A DNA stretch of 64,000 nucleotides, from contig CAYTPX010000008.1 of assembly GCA_964439955.1 (NCBI GenBank), positions 1 to 64,000 of the forward strand. The letters are read 5' to 3'. Shown here piece after piece: positions 24,325 to 33,124 of the stretch. The stretch's first letter is position 1, and each line of letters begins with the position of its first letter. The notes under the pieces are model-generated. The model did not search any database and was not told where the DNA came from. It saw only the letters and a program-made list of their open reading frames with translations. The stretch comes from UBA1794 sp964439955 (GTDB taxonomy: Bacteria; Bacteroidota; Bacteroidia; Bacteroidales; Bacteroidaceae). The position numbers and the translations under genes were made by a program.

Positions 24325-24358
24325 GCTTTTCCTGCCCACAGTGGCAAAAAATGCGGGG

Positions 24359-25621
24359 TTATTTATTCAGCATGGTGTGCATATAGGGGATGCCCGCCGG
24401 GAAGGGCTTCAACGCTTCGGGAAGGCCGGCCGGGTGGTAGCCCATGAGCGCCTGCGTCAGCTGGGCCACGCTGACGCAGGAAGCCGTGCCGCGCTTGCGG
24501 ACGCGGGCCGTCCCGTCGCCCGGGAGCGTATAAGTACCGTTGTTTTCCGGCAGTATCGGATCGACGAGGGTGAAGGAGGTGGCCACCTCCGGATAGGCCT
24601 CGGCCACCAGCGGCACCAAGACGTCTGCGGCCACCAGCCGTGCCATGCCCAAAGGGCGCACAGGGCTGTAGGCCGACCGCCCGCGCCGCGCCACCAGCGG
24701 CGTGGCGATGCCGTCCGTCTCCCCTTCGGCCAGCTCTCCTTCCAAGCCGAGGGGGATGCCGTTGATGGGGGTGAACAGGCGGGAGGGGCGCATGATGCGC
24801 ATCTCGGGCAGGCGGTAGTGGGCAGCCAGCAGCGAAAGCATGTGCATGCGGCACGCCACGTTGTCGCATACCAAGGAAGTGACGAGCAAGTGCCCCGCGC
24901 GAGGATAGACGATGGCCTCGGCCACGATTTCCTGTTCCTGGCTGGCTATCTTCCAGACGGTGCCGCCATAGAGGTGCAAGTCCTCGACGCGCAGGTCGTG
25001 CAACCCGTCGCATCCGAAGAGGTAGCCTCGGGTGAGGACGCGTATGTCGGTGTAGTAAAGGCTGGTGGTGAGGCCGGAGTACGTGGCGTGGTAGTAGGAC
25101 AATGGGGCGGGAGGGAGGCCGTCGTAGAGATAGTCTTCAACTTCGGCAAACGAGACTCCCGCCTCGGACGAGGCGTCCGAGAGCAAATCGGGAAGAGCCA
25201 GTTCCTCGGGCGAAGGGTAGTAGGTCTCTTCCACGTAATCGAAGCATCGGGCAAAGCCGAAGCGGGCGTAGAACGCGGCCAGGCCGGCGTCGGCGGGAAT
25301 CAGCGTGGCATACCCGTATTCGTCCCGGTAGCACTTTTGCAGGGTGCGCCGGATGAGTTCCCCGGCCATGCCTTGCCCCCGCCAGCCGGGATGGGTGCAA
25401 ATCCCGCTCAGGTAGGCGGCGCCGGTCTCGTAGTCCAACCCGTTTCCTACGTTCAAGCCGCAGTCGGCCCAAAGGAGCCCGCTGACTACCTGCCCCTTCC
25501 GCTTGATCACGGTCGAACGCCGGCGGGAGTAGATATGGCGGAAATAGGCATCTTCGAAAGCGGGGTCATCGTGGAAACATTCATGATAGAGCCGCCTCAA
25601 CTGGATTTCGTCGTCACTCAT
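24359..25621 (-). CDS. Eis-like GNAT N-acetyltransferase with C-terminal sterol-carrier-like domain
   Basis: A 420-residue protein. The N-terminal GNAT domain has the acetyl-CoA loop GICTHPGWRGQGMAGELI (R/QxxGxG/A form, about residues 72-89) followed by FYARFGFARCFDYVEETYY. A second, degenerate GNAT-like region and a C-terminal SCP-like portion make up the rest, the arrangement of Eis-type acetyltransferases. The substrate could be an amine or peptide; aminoglycosides are a precedent for Eis but cannot be inferred. It lies 49 bases after the DUF2156 gene and is likely its operon partner. Confidence 0.82.
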   Translation of the reverse strand: MSDDEIQLRRLYHECFHDDPAFEDAYFRHIYSRRRSTVIKRKGQVVSGLLWADCGLNVGNGLDYETGAAYLSGICTHPGWRGQGMAGELIRRTLQKCYRDEYGYATLIPADAGLAAFYARFGFARCFDYVEETYYPSPEELALPDLLSDASSEAGVSFAEVEDYLYDGLPPAPLSYYHATYSGLTTSLYYTDIRVLTRGYLFGCDGLHDLRVEDLHLYGGTVWKIASQEQEIVAEAIVYPRAGHLLVTSLVCDNVACRMHMLSLLAAHYRLPEMRIMRPSRLFTPINGIPLGLEGELAEGETDGIATPLVARRGRSAYSPVRPLGMARLVAADVLVPLVAEAYPEVATSFTLVDPILPENNGTYTLPGDGTARVRKRGTASCVSVAQLTQALMGYHPAGLPEALKPFPAGIPYMHTMLNK

Positions 25622-25670
25622 AACAATTCAACGGTTAAAGGGTCAAACAAAAAGCCGCAGGCCGTTTGCC

Positions 25671-26573
25671 TCAGCGGAAGCGCCTGTCCTCGCGCACGCA
25701 GTATTTGTCCAGCAAGAAGGCGGGATGATAAGACAGCTTCGCCTTGCGCAATCCTTCCAGGCCGAGGTCTTCCTCGCGGTTCACGTAAGTGAAACTCTCC
25801 GGGATGCGGCGGGCGAATTCCCGGTTGATCATGGCGTAGGCGCCCTCGACGCTGCTGTCCGCCTTTTCGGCGTGCAGGCCGAAGGTGTCGTGGTTGATGG
25901 GCATCCCGAAAGTAAAGGCCACGGTCCGCCCCTCCACCCGGAGCAGCCCGCCCGAGAGGCCCAGCTCGAAGAAATGTTCCAAGGCGAACGTCACCGCGCG
26001 GCGCTCCTGCCCCAGCCCCTCGTTCTGGTCGCACCCGTTGGCCATGCACCAAAGGCGCTCCATCTCCAGGCATTCGCCTATGTGCCCGGGGCGTATAGGC
26101 AGGTATTCCCAGTCGGGATAAGTCCTCAAGAACTTGTTGATGTGGTTCCGCTTGGGCTGGAGCGCCTTTCCGGACAGGGAGCAGAGCGAAGCCCGCAGAT
26201 ACAGGTAGTCGGCATAAGCCCGGTCGGCCACATGCGTCGTCTGCCCGGGCATGACGGCCTCGAAAAGGGGCAAATGCTCTTCACAAACCCCATATACGAC
26301 CAACGGGCGTCCCTCCCTGCGGCACTCTTCGCGCATGGCGGCGAGGGTCTTCCCCAAGTCGCCGCTCCCTACCGGCATGAGATAGGCCGTCTCCTCCCCC
26401 ATGCGGAAACGCAGGATCAGGGTATTGCCGTCCAAGACGGAATAGGCCGTGCCGTAGAGAAAACGCCAGCTGCACAGGTTGCTCCACGAAAGGTCGCAAT
26501 TCCGACGCCCGGTAGGCCTGACGAACGAAACAATGAGGTCTTTGTCGGAAAGGGACAGGTCTTTATATTCCAT
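25671..26573 (-). CDS. DUF2156 (phosphatidylglycerol lysyltransferase C-terminal-like) protein
   Basis: The ATG at 26573 gives 300 residues of DUF2156, a dual GNAT fold related to the aminoacyl-transfer domain of MprF. Motifs include the opening RNCDLSWSNLCSWRFLYGT, KRNHINKFLRTYPDWEY in the centre and FTYVNREEDLGLEGLRKAKL near the end. No membrane helices are present, so it is the soluble form common in Bacteroidetes and Clostridia. It may transfer an acyl or aminoacyl group; the acceptor is unknown. A minus-strand TATTTTTG at 26595-26602 is a good promoter. Confidence 0.85.
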   Translation of the reverse strand: MEYKDLSLSDKDLIVSFVRPTGRRNCDLSWSNLCSWRFLYGTAYSVLDGNTLILRFRMGEETAYLMPVGSGDLGKTLAAMREECRREGRPLVVYGVCEEHLPLFEAVMPGQTTHVADRAYADYLYLRASLCSLSGKALQPKRNHINKFLRTYPDWEYLPIRPGHIGECLEMERLWCMANGCDQNEGLGQERRAVTFALEHFFELGLSGGLLRVEGRTVAFTFGMPINHDTFGLHAEKADSSVEGAYAMINREFARRIPESFTYVNREEDLGLEGLRKAKLSYHPAFLLDKYCVREDRRFR

Positions 26574-26594
26574 AACTATAATAAATTTACCGTG

Positions 26595-26602
26595 CAAAAA
26601 TA
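26595..26602 (-). promoter_or_regulatory. -7 promoter element for the DUF2156-GNAT pair (TATTTTTG)
   Basis: CAAAAATA on the plus strand; TATTTTTG on the minus strand, 21 bases before the start at 26573. Confidence 0.55.
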
Positions 26603-26699
26603 GGCCTTTTCCTAAATGGAGGACGCATGCAAGAAAGAGGCTTTCCTGTATTTTTAGAAAAAAGCGGCAAAAAAAGAACGCATTGCAAGGTGTTTTTCG

Positions 26700-26707
26700 T
26701 ACTTTTG
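26700..26707 (+). promoter_or_regulatory. -7 promoter element for pta-ackA (TACTTTTG)
   Basis: TACTTTTG lies 60 bases before the pta ATG and fits TAnnTTTG. Confidence 0.6.
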
Positions 26708-26767
26708 TGGGGTGAGACAACCAGAATATTAACAGTTACAACAATTCAAACCTTATACTTTATTATA

Positions 26768-27778
26768 ATGAGCTTCATAAGCGATTTGGTTGCAAGGGCT
26801 AAAAAGAAGCCCCAGCACATTGTCCTTCCCGAAGGCACGGAAGAACGCACCTTGACCGCCGCAGACCGCGTGCTGGCAGAGGGGGTGGCCAAACTGACCC
26901 TCCTCGGCAAAAAGGAAGAAATCATGTCCACAGCCGAGAAATTAGGCTTGGACAATATCAAGAAGGCCTCCATCATTGACCCCTTGACCAGCCCCATGCG
27001 GGAGGAATATGCCCAGTTGCTCTTCGAGCTGCGCAAAAACAAGGGGCTGACCCTTGAGCAAGCCCGGGAGAAAGTGACAGACCCCCTCTACTACGGATGC
27101 CTCATGATAAAACACGGGGATGCCGACGGGCAACTGGCAGGAGCACGCAATACGACCGGAAACGTGCTGCGCCCTGCCCTGCAAATCATAAAGACAGTCC
27201 CGGGAATCACATGCGTTTCGGGCGCATTAGTCCTGCTTACGCAATATCCGGAGTATGGCCGCAACGGAATCTTGGTAGTCGGCGACGTAGCTGTCACGCC
27301 GGTTCCGGATGCCGACCAGCTCGCACAAATCGCGGTATGCACCGCCCGTACCGCCCGCGCCGTGGCCGGCTTCGAAGACCCCAAAGTCGCCATGCTGAGT
27401 TTCTCGACCAAAGGCTCGGCACAGCATGAGGTAGTAGACAAAGTGGTGGCGGCCGTGAGCAAAGCGCGGATGCTTGACCCGACAATCGAAATCGACGGGG
27501 AGCTGCAGGCAGACGCAGCCTTAGTCCCCGCCGTGGGAATGAGCAAAGCCCCCGGGTCGAAAATCGCAGGACATGCCGATACGCTCATCTTCCCGAACCT
27601 CGAAGTCGGAAACATCGGGTACAAACTCGTACAACGGTTAGGGGGAGCCGAGGCAATCGGCCCAATCCTCCAAGGAATCGCCCGCCCGGTGAACGACTTG
27701 TCACGGGGTTGCTCCACTGATGACGTATATGCCATGATCGCAATCACTGCCAACCAAGCCATTGCCGCCAAGGAGTAA
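26768..27778 (+). CDS. pta: Phosphate acetyltransferase
   Basis: A 336-residue short-form Pta that interconverts acetyl-CoA and acetyl phosphate. It opens with SFISDLVARAKKKPQHIVLP and carries the family blocks PLYYGCLMIKHGDADGQLAG, ARNTTGNVLRPALQII and TLIFPNLEVGNIGYKLVQRL. The N-terminal regulatory domains of the approximately 700-residue E. coli enzyme are absent. It is followed 56 bases later by ackA, making the standard acetate-forming, ATP-yielding pathway of fermentative Bacteroidales. Codon use here is less GC-rich at third positions than in the neighbours, as often in highly expressed core genes. Confidence 0.96.
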   Translation: MSFISDLVARAKKKPQHIVLPEGTEERTLTAADRVLAEGVAKLTLLGKKEEIMSTAEKLGLDNIKKASIIDPLTSPMREEYAQLLFELRKNKGLTLEQAREKVTDPLYYGCLMIKHGDADGQLAGARNTTGNVLRPALQIIKTVPGITCVSGALVLLTQYPEYGRNGILVVGDVAVTPVPDADQLAQIAVCTARTARAVAGFEDPKVAMLSFSTKGSAQHEVVDKVVAAVSKARMLDPTIEIDGELQADAALVPAVGMSKAPGSKIAGHADTLIFPNLEVGNIGYKLVQRLGGAEAIGPILQGIARPVNDLSRGCSTDDVYAMIAITANQAIAAKE

Positions 27779-27834
27779 TTTGCCCTAAACGGGATATAAA
27801 CCACACATTTCCCCAAAAAAAATCTAAAAAACAC

Positions 27835-29040
27835 ATGAAAATTTTAGTATTAAACTGCGGCAGTTCATCTATCAAGTACAAGCTTTTCGAAATGCCTGCC
27901 AAGCAGGTCATGGCCCAAGGCGGCATAGAGAAAATCGGGTTGAAGGATTCATTCCTCAAATTTACCCTGCCCTCGGGAGAAAAGAAAATCATCGAAAAGG
28001 AAATAGCTGAGCATACCGCCGGAATCGAATTCATCCTTTCCATCTTAACCGGCAAGGAATACGGCGTAATCACCTCACTCAAAGAAATCGATGCCGTAGG
28101 CCACCGGGTAGTGCACGGAGGAGAAAAATTCAGCAACTCAGTACTTATCAACCAAGAGGTCATCGATATGACCAAAGCATGCAACGACTTGGCTCCCCTC
28201 CACAATCCCGCCAACCTGAAAGGCATAGACGCCGTGGCGAAAGCCCTTCCCGGCGTACCCCAAATAGGCGTGTACGACACCGCTTTCCACCAGACTATGC
28301 CCGCAAAGGCTTACATGTATGCCGTACCCTACGAGCTATATACGCGATACGGCGTGCGCCGCTACGGATTCCACGGCACAAGTCACCGTTATGTCTCCCA
28401 GCGCGTCTGCGAATTCCTGAATGCCGATCCCCAAAAGACGAAAGTCATAACGTGCCACATCGGCAACGGCGGCTCCATTTCCGCAGTAGTAAACGGAAAA
28501 TGCACCGACACTTCCATGGGGCTCACCCCGCTGGAGGGGTTGATGATGGGCACGCGCAGCGGCGACATCGACGCCGGGGCCGTAACCTACATCATGGGAA
28601 AAGAGCACCTTGACGCAGCAGAAATCAATAATTTGTTGAACAAGAAATCCGGTGTGCTCGGCATTTTCGGGAAATCGTCCGACATGCGCGACCTGCACAG
28701 CGCCGCAAAGGCCGGTGAAGAACGCGCTATTTTGGCGGAAGACATGTACTTCTACCGGATTCGCAAATACATCGGGGCCTATGCGGCAGCGATGGGCGGC
28801 GTAGACATCATCCTCTTTACCGGGGGCGTAGGTGAAAACCAGAGCAACTGCCGCGCCGCCGCTTGCGAAGGGCTGGAGTTCATGGGCGTCAAGCTCGACT
28901 TGGAAAAGAACGAAAAGGTGCACGGGGAAGAAGCCGTCATCTCCACGCCAGATTCACGCGTAACGGTATGCGTAATCCCCACCGACGAGGAACTGATGAT
29001 TGCCACGGACACGATGGAAATCCTTGCATCCCAAAAGTAA
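27835..29040 (+). CDS. ackA: Acetate kinase
   Basis: A 401-residue acetate kinase: opening MKILVLNCGSSSIKYKLFEM, then GHRVVHGGEKFS, RRYGFHGTSHRYVSQR with the catalytic Arg/His region, HIGNGGSISAVVNGK and the C-terminal VDIILFTGGVGENQ. It makes acetate and ATP from acetyl phosphate. Length is typical. It is the second gene of the pta-ackA operon and is closed by a strong bidirectional hairpin. Confidence 0.97.
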   Translation: MKILVLNCGSSSIKYKLFEMPAKQVMAQGGIEKIGLKDSFLKFTLPSGEKKIIEKEIAEHTAGIEFILSILTGKEYGVITSLKEIDAVGHRVVHGGEKFSNSVLINQEVIDMTKACNDLAPLHNPANLKGIDAVAKALPGVPQIGVYDTAFHQTMPAKAYMYAVPYELYTRYGVRRYGFHGTSHRYVSQRVCEFLNADPQKTKVITCHIGNGGSISAVVNGKCTDTSMGLTPLEGLMMGTRSGDIDAGAVTYIMGKEHLDAAEINNLLNKKSGVLGIFGKSSDMRDLHSAAKAGEERAILAEDMYFYRIRKYIGAYAAAMGGVDIILFTGGVGENQSNCRAAACEGLEFMGVKLDLEKNEKVHGEEAVISTPDSRVTVCVIPTDEELMIATDTMEILASQK

Positions 29041-29071
29041 AAGGGCAGCGCAACCGGAAGGCTTCCGTTAA

Positions 29072-29124
29072 ACAAAAGAATCCGGGCGGCAGTTGGTATT
29101 ACACTGCCGCCCGGATTCTTTGTT
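29072..29124. terminator. Bidirectional terminator between ackA and lolD
   Basis: ACAAAAGAATCCGGGCGGCAGT and its near-exact complement starting at 29104 form a stem of about 20 bp with A-rich and T-rich flanks, serving both convergent operons. Confidence 0.88.
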
Positions 29125-29138
29125 GCCCAGCCATGCCG

Positions 29139-29891
29139 CTATTCCCCGGTTTCCTCCTGGTGTCCTTCCACCCGGGGCGACCCTTTTTCCCCAGCGTCTT
29201 CCGCCGCGGGGACAGGCTTGGACGTCTCGTCGCGGATAACGCCGTCCACCATCCGAACCGTGCGGTCGGTCAGCGTGGCCAAGTGTTCATCGTGCGTTAC
29301 AATCACGAAAGTCTGTTGCAACTCATCGCGCAAACGGAAGAACAACCGGTGCAGCTCCTCTTTGTTCTGGCTATCGAGGCTTCCCGAAGGTTCGTCGGCC
29401 AAAACCACAGCCGGGCGATTGACCAACGCACGGGCCACTGCCACCCGTTGGCATTCGCCGCCGGACATCTCTTTCGGCTTATGCGCCGCGCGGTCGGAAA
29501 GCCCCATGAAGCGGAACAACTCCGCAGCACGCTCCCGCGCCTTCCGTCCCGACATGCCCGCTATGAGCGCCGGTATCATCACGTTTTCCTCGGCCGTAAA
29601 CTCGGGCAGCAACTGGTGGAACTGGAAGACAAAACCAATTTTCCGGTTGCGGAACGCCGAGAGCCCGCGTTCTTTCATGTTCTCCACCGCGATGCCGTCG
29701 ATACGGATTGTCCCGCTATCCGGCCGGTCGAGCGTACCCATGATCTGCAACAAGGTCGTCTTCCCCGCCCCGCTGGGGCCCACAATGCTCACCACTTCCC
29801 CCCGGCCGATATGGAGGTCTATGCCTTTCAACACGCGCAGCGAGCCAAAACTCTTCATAATACCATGTAATTCTATCATGACTTCATCCAT
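29139..29891 (-). CDS. lolD: ABC transporter ATPase, LolD/MacB-like
   Basis: A 250-residue ATPase with Walker A GPSGAGKT, the LolD/MacB-type Q-loop region FVFQFHQLLPEFTAEENVM, signature MSGGECQRVAVARAL and Walker B VLADEPSGSLDS. These ATPases drive LolCE lipoprotein release or MacB-type efflux. The permease partners are not adjacent. About 25 acidic/Pro-rich residues extend the C-terminus beyond the usual end. ATG at 29879 is an alternative start. Last gene of the murF-tcdA-lolD operon, 7 bases after tcdA. Confidence 0.88.
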   Translation of the reverse strand: MDEVMIELHGIMKSFGSLRVLKGIDLHIGRGEVVSIVGPSGAGKTTLLQIMGTLDRPDSGTIRIDGIAVENMKERGLSAFRNRKIGFVFQFHQLLPEFTAEENVMIPALIAGMSGRKARERAAELFRFMGLSDRAAHKPKEMSGGECQRVAVARALVNRPAVVLADEPSGSLDSQNKEELHRLFFRLRDELQQTFVIVTHDEHLATLTDRTVRMVDGVIRDETSKPVPAAEDAGEKGSPRVEGHQEETGE

Positions 29892-29898
29892 TTTCCTT

Positions 29899-30660
29899 TT
29901 ATTCCTTTGCCCCGGCCGCCAAGCGCTTCAAGACAAAGGCCGCCAAGTAACACCCGAAAAGGGCGGGCAGGTAACTGACCGTGCCGCAAGCCGACTTCTT
30001 GTTGCGCTCCTCAACCCGCAGGATGGCACGCTCGTCAGCTGCCTCCGTGCTGAAGACCACGGGGATGTCCATCAGCCCCTTTCCCTGCGGCTTCAGGCGT
30101 GTCCGCACCGCCCGGGCCAGCGTGCACTGGTAAGTGCCTCCCAGCTTCCCGTAGCGCACCGCGGACGGGTCGCTCTTCGCCCCCGCGCCCATGCTGCTCA
30201 CGAGCGGCAACCGCCTGCGGTAAGCCTCGGCAAGCAAGGCACACTTGGGCGCAATCGTGTCAATGGCATCGACCACGAAATCAAACCCCGGCACAGCCCC
30301 GTCCAACAGGGCGGGGACAGCTGCAGGCTCTAAGTATTCGGGGCGGGGTGAAAAGCGCAACTCCGGGTTGATGTCAAGCAAACGCGCACCCATTACCTCC
30401 ACCTTGGACCGACCCAATGAACTATGCAAGGCGGCCAACTGCCGGTTAAGGTTCGAGGGCTGCACGCTGTCGGCATCCACCAAGGTCAGCGCGCCTATGC
30501 CCGCCCGTACCAGCATCTCGGCCGCATAAGCCCCTACCCCGCCAGCGCCGCACACCAAGACATGCGCCCGCCGGAAGCGGGCCATGGCAGCCCTGCCCAG
30601 CAACAATTCCGTACGTTCCTGCCAACCGGCAGCCGGGTTCTCCTGTGTATCCATCCTCAT
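29899..30660 (-). CDS. tcdA: tRNA threonylcarbamoyladenosine dehydratase (TcdA/CsdL)
   Basis: About 253 residues of a ThiF/E1-like enzyme: RTELLLGRAAMARFRRAHV, nucleotide-binding VCGAGGVGAYAAEMLVRAGI, then LVDADSVQPSNLNRQLAALH and VVDAIDTIAPK, with SSMGAGAKSDPS further on. TcdA cyclises t6A at tRNA position 37 to ct6A using ATP. The start is uncertain among in-frame ATGs at 30672, 30660 and 30654; all leave the same core. It lies between murF and lolD on the minus strand. Confidence 0.9.
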   Translation of the reverse strand: MRMDTQENPAAGWQERTELLLGRAAMARFRRAHVLVCGAGGVGAYAAEMLVRAGIGALTLVDADSVQPSNLNRQLAALHSSLGRSKVEVMGARLLDINPELRFSPRPEYLEPAAVPALLDGAVPGFDFVVDAIDTIAPKCALLAEAYRRRLPLVSSMGAGAKSDPSAVRYGKLGGTYQCTLARAVRTRLKPQGKGLMDIPVVFSTEAADERAILRVEERNKKSACGTVSYLPALFGCYLAAFVLKRLAAGAKE

Positions 30661-30737
30661 AAGTTGTAGCATTTTCAAGAAAACAGGCGGCACTCCCAAC
30701 CCAAAGCGCCAGCCCTTTTGAAAGGAAGGCCATGGCC

Positions 30738-32099
30738 TCAAAGCACATCGGCCACCACCGAAAGGTTCATACTGTGCGAACCCTTGACCAACAACGTGTA
30801 CCCCTTGATCCACGACTGCCCGCGGAGGTACTCGGCAAGCTGGGCCGAATCGTTGAAAAACTCGGCACCGGCCGCCAGACCCGGGAACTTTTTCGCCACG
30901 GCGGCAAACTCGGGACCGACGTAGATAGCCATCCGGAAATGACAACGGTTCGCCAACTGCATCACAGCCATGTGGTCGTCAATCGAAGTAGCACCCAATT
31001 CCTTCATGTCGCCCAAGATGATTCCCTTTTTCGGGAAGTTCAACTTCCGGAAGTTGTTCAACGAAGCCTGCATGCTCGTCGGATTCGCGTTGTACGCGTC
31101 GAGGATCAGCCGGTTTCGCGCCGTCTCCTTCAGTTGCGACCGCCCGTTGTTCGGGAAATAGGTGGAGAGGGCTGCCGAAATGTCTCCCGCCGGCACGTCG
31201 AAATACGAACCCACTGCCGCAGCGGCCAAAGCATTATCCAAATTGTAGTCGCCGATCATGCGCGTGCTGCAGCAGTTCCAGTTGGTATTCCTGCCCGCCC
31301 GCCACTTGAAAGCCAGAAAAGGGTTGCACCGCGCCATACGCGCCTCTGCCAGGAAGGGCTTGTCGAAAGCAAGAGGAGTACCGCTCGTCACGGCATAGAA
31401 CAAGGGTTCTAACCCGGGAAGCATCGGGGCAAGATAGGCGTTGCGCGCATTCACAAACACCTTACCCCGCTTCTCCCTTAGGTAATCGAAGAGTTCACAC
31501 TTCGTGCGCAGCACCCCTTCGAACGAACCGAACCCCTGCAAGTGGGCATGCCCCACATTAGTAATCAACCCATAATCCGGCTCGGCGATGTGGACCAGCT
31601 CGCGGATATCGCCCGGATGGCTGGCCCCCATCTCCACCACCGCAAGCTCATGCTCCGGGCGCAAGCGCAACAAAGTGAGCGGGATTCCGATGGGATTATT
31701 CAGGTTTCCCTCCGTATAGAGCACTTTGTACTTCTTGGAGAGCACGGCGGCAACCAGTTCCTTCGTCGTTGTTTTGCCATTCGTGCCCGTAATGGCCAGC
31801 ATCGGCGTCTTCAGCATCCTACGGTGGTGGCGGGCAAGCTGCTGGAGTGAAGACAACACATTGTCTACCAAAAGGTAACGTCCCCCTGCACTTTCCCCCT
31901 CGGGTATTGCCGACAAGTCGTCAACCACGGCATGGAGGCATCCGCTCCGCAAGGCGGCCTCCGCAAAACGGTTGCCATCAAACCGTTCCCCCCTCAAGGC
32001 GAAAAAAAGAGAACCTGCCGGGCAAGAACGGCTATCCGTCGTCACGCCCGAACTTTTCAGGTAGGCCTCATAAAGAAACGATAGGGATGTATTTTCCAT
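30738..32099 (-). CDS. murF: UDP-N-acetylmuramoyl-tripeptide--D-alanyl-D-alanine ligase
   Basis: A 453-residue Mur ligase. The N-terminal domain includes VTTDSRSCPAGSLFFALRGE, the ATP-binding loop GTNGKTTTKE is at 105-114, then EGNLNNPIGIPLTLLRL and ELAVVEMGASHPGDI. The C-terminal part has LILDAYNANPTSMQASL and ILGDMKELG. MurF adds D-Ala-D-Ala to the UDP-MurNAc-tripeptide in cytoplasmic peptidoglycan synthesis. First gene of a three-gene minus-strand operon driven from a TATCTTTG element flanked by an inverted repeat. Confidence 0.97.
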   Translation of the reverse strand: MENTSLSFLYEAYLKSSGVTTDSRSCPAGSLFFALRGERFDGNRFAEAALRSGCLHAVVDDLSAIPEGESAGGRYLLVDNVLSSLQQLARHHRRMLKTPMLAITGTNGKTTTKELVAAVLSKKYKVLYTEGNLNNPIGIPLTLLRLRPEHELAVVEMGASHPGDIRELVHIAEPDYGLITNVGHAHLQGFGSFEGVLRTKCELFDYLREKRGKVFVNARNAYLAPMLPGLEPLFYAVTSGTPLAFDKPFLAEARMARCNPFLAFKWRAGRNTNWNCCSTRMIGDYNLDNALAAAAVGSYFDVPAGDISAALSTYFPNNGRSQLKETARNRLILDAYNANPTSMQASLNNFRKLNFPKKGIILGDMKELGATSIDDHMAVMQLANRCHFRMAIYVGPEFAAVAKKFPGLAAGAEFFNDSAQLAEYLRGQSWIKGYTLLVKGSHSMNLSVVADVL

Positions 32100-32108
32100 A
32101 TTTATAGT

Positions 32109-32138
32109 AAGAATCCGCGCAAAGATACACGGATTCTT
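32109..32138 (-). promoter_or_regulatory. murF promoter element inside a 9-bp inverted repeat
   Basis: AAGAATCCG (32109-32117) and CGGATTCTT (32130-32138) are perfect complements flanking CAAAGATA (32120-32127), which on the minus strand is a TATCTTTG -7 element. The arrangement resembles an operator over a promoter, although the repeat could also be a chance hairpin. Confidence 0.45.
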
Positions 32139-32161
32139 GAAAGGAAAAGGAATAAATTCTT

Positions 32162-32169
32162 TATTTTTG
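32162..32169 (+). promoter_or_regulatory. -7 promoter element for folP (TATTTTTG)
   Basis: TATTTTTG lies 35 bases before the folP ATG, divergent from the murF promoter. Confidence 0.6.
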
Positions 32170-32204
32170 CAGCTTTGGAACCAGCAAACAGCTTATAATT
32201 AAAC

Positions 32205-33077
32205 ATGAGTGGAACTCTCCCGAAACTAATCAACCTGAAAGGGACTTTGCGGGATTTGTCAAGGAAACCTTTGGTAATGGGCATCCTCAATGTGACTCCC
32301 GACTCTTTCTTTCCGCCAAGCCGCAAGCAAACATCGGAAGCCGTCGAGCAGAGAATCGACGAGATCATGCTCCAAGGCGCCGCAATCATCGATGTGGGCG
32401 CCTGTTCCTCCCGCCCCGGGGCGGAAAACGTGGGAGAGGAAGAAGAAATCGGGCGCTTGCGGCCCGCACTGGAGCTCATCCGCCGGAAATACCCGCAAGC
32501 CATTCTCAGCATCGACACGTTCCGCAGCCGGGTAGCCCGGATGTGCGTGGAAGAATGGGGCGCGGACATCATCAACGACGTCTCGGCTGGCGACATGGAC
32601 CCCGACATGTTCCCTACCATAGCCAGCCTGAAAGTAGCCTACGCCATAACCCACATGCAGGGAACGCCCCTTACCATGCAAGACGCCCCCCGCTACAATA
32701 CGGGCGTCATACGGGAAGTCATGCTCTACCTCGAACGGAAAGTCCAAGAGCTCCAAGCCCTTGGGGTCAATGATATCATTGTAGATCCCGGATTCGGCTT
32801 CGGCAAAACGCTGGAACACAACTACCAACTGCTCGACGGCCTGCAAGAGTTCGCCTTATTGCGGAAGCCGCTGCTCGTGGGTGTCTCGCGAAAATCCATG
32901 ATATGCCGCCTGTTGGATACCGATCCCGCGCAGGCCCTCAACGGCACTACCGCCATCCACGCCATCTGCCTCATGAAGGGCGCCTCCATACTACGGGTAC
33001 ACGACGTGCGCGAAGCTGTGGAAACCGTAAAGATATACCAACAGATGAAGCGATGCCCTTCCCCGGCTGAAAGTTGA
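32205..33077 (+). CDS. folP: Dihydropteroate synthase
   Basis: A 290-residue DHPS: GILNVTPDSFF at 26-36, VDVGACSSRPGAENVGEEEE with the pterin-loop Arg, SIDTFRSRVA, INDVSAGDMDPDM, and DIIVDPGFGFGKTLEHNYQL. It condenses p-aminobenzoate with dihydropterin pyrophosphate in folate synthesis and is the sulfonamide target. It is followed 47 bases later by cdaA, a pairing common in Bacteroidetes. Confidence 0.97.
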   Translation: MSGTLPKLINLKGTLRDLSRKPLVMGILNVTPDSFFPPSRKQTSEAVEQRIDEIMLQGAAIIDVGACSSRPGAENVGEEEEIGRLRPALELIRRKYPQAILSIDTFRSRVARMCVEEWGADIINDVSAGDMDPDMFPTIASLKVAYAITHMQGTPLTMQDAPRYNTGVIREVMLYLERKVQELQALGVNDIIVDPGFGFGKTLEHNYQLLDGLQEFALLRKPLLVGVSRKSMICRLLDTDPAQALNGTTAIHAICLMKGASILRVHDVREAVETVKIYQQMKRCPSPAES

Positions 33078-33124
33078 AAGGCGCATCCACCCCCTAAAAA
33101 CCTACTATCCGTTTCTCAATCCCC

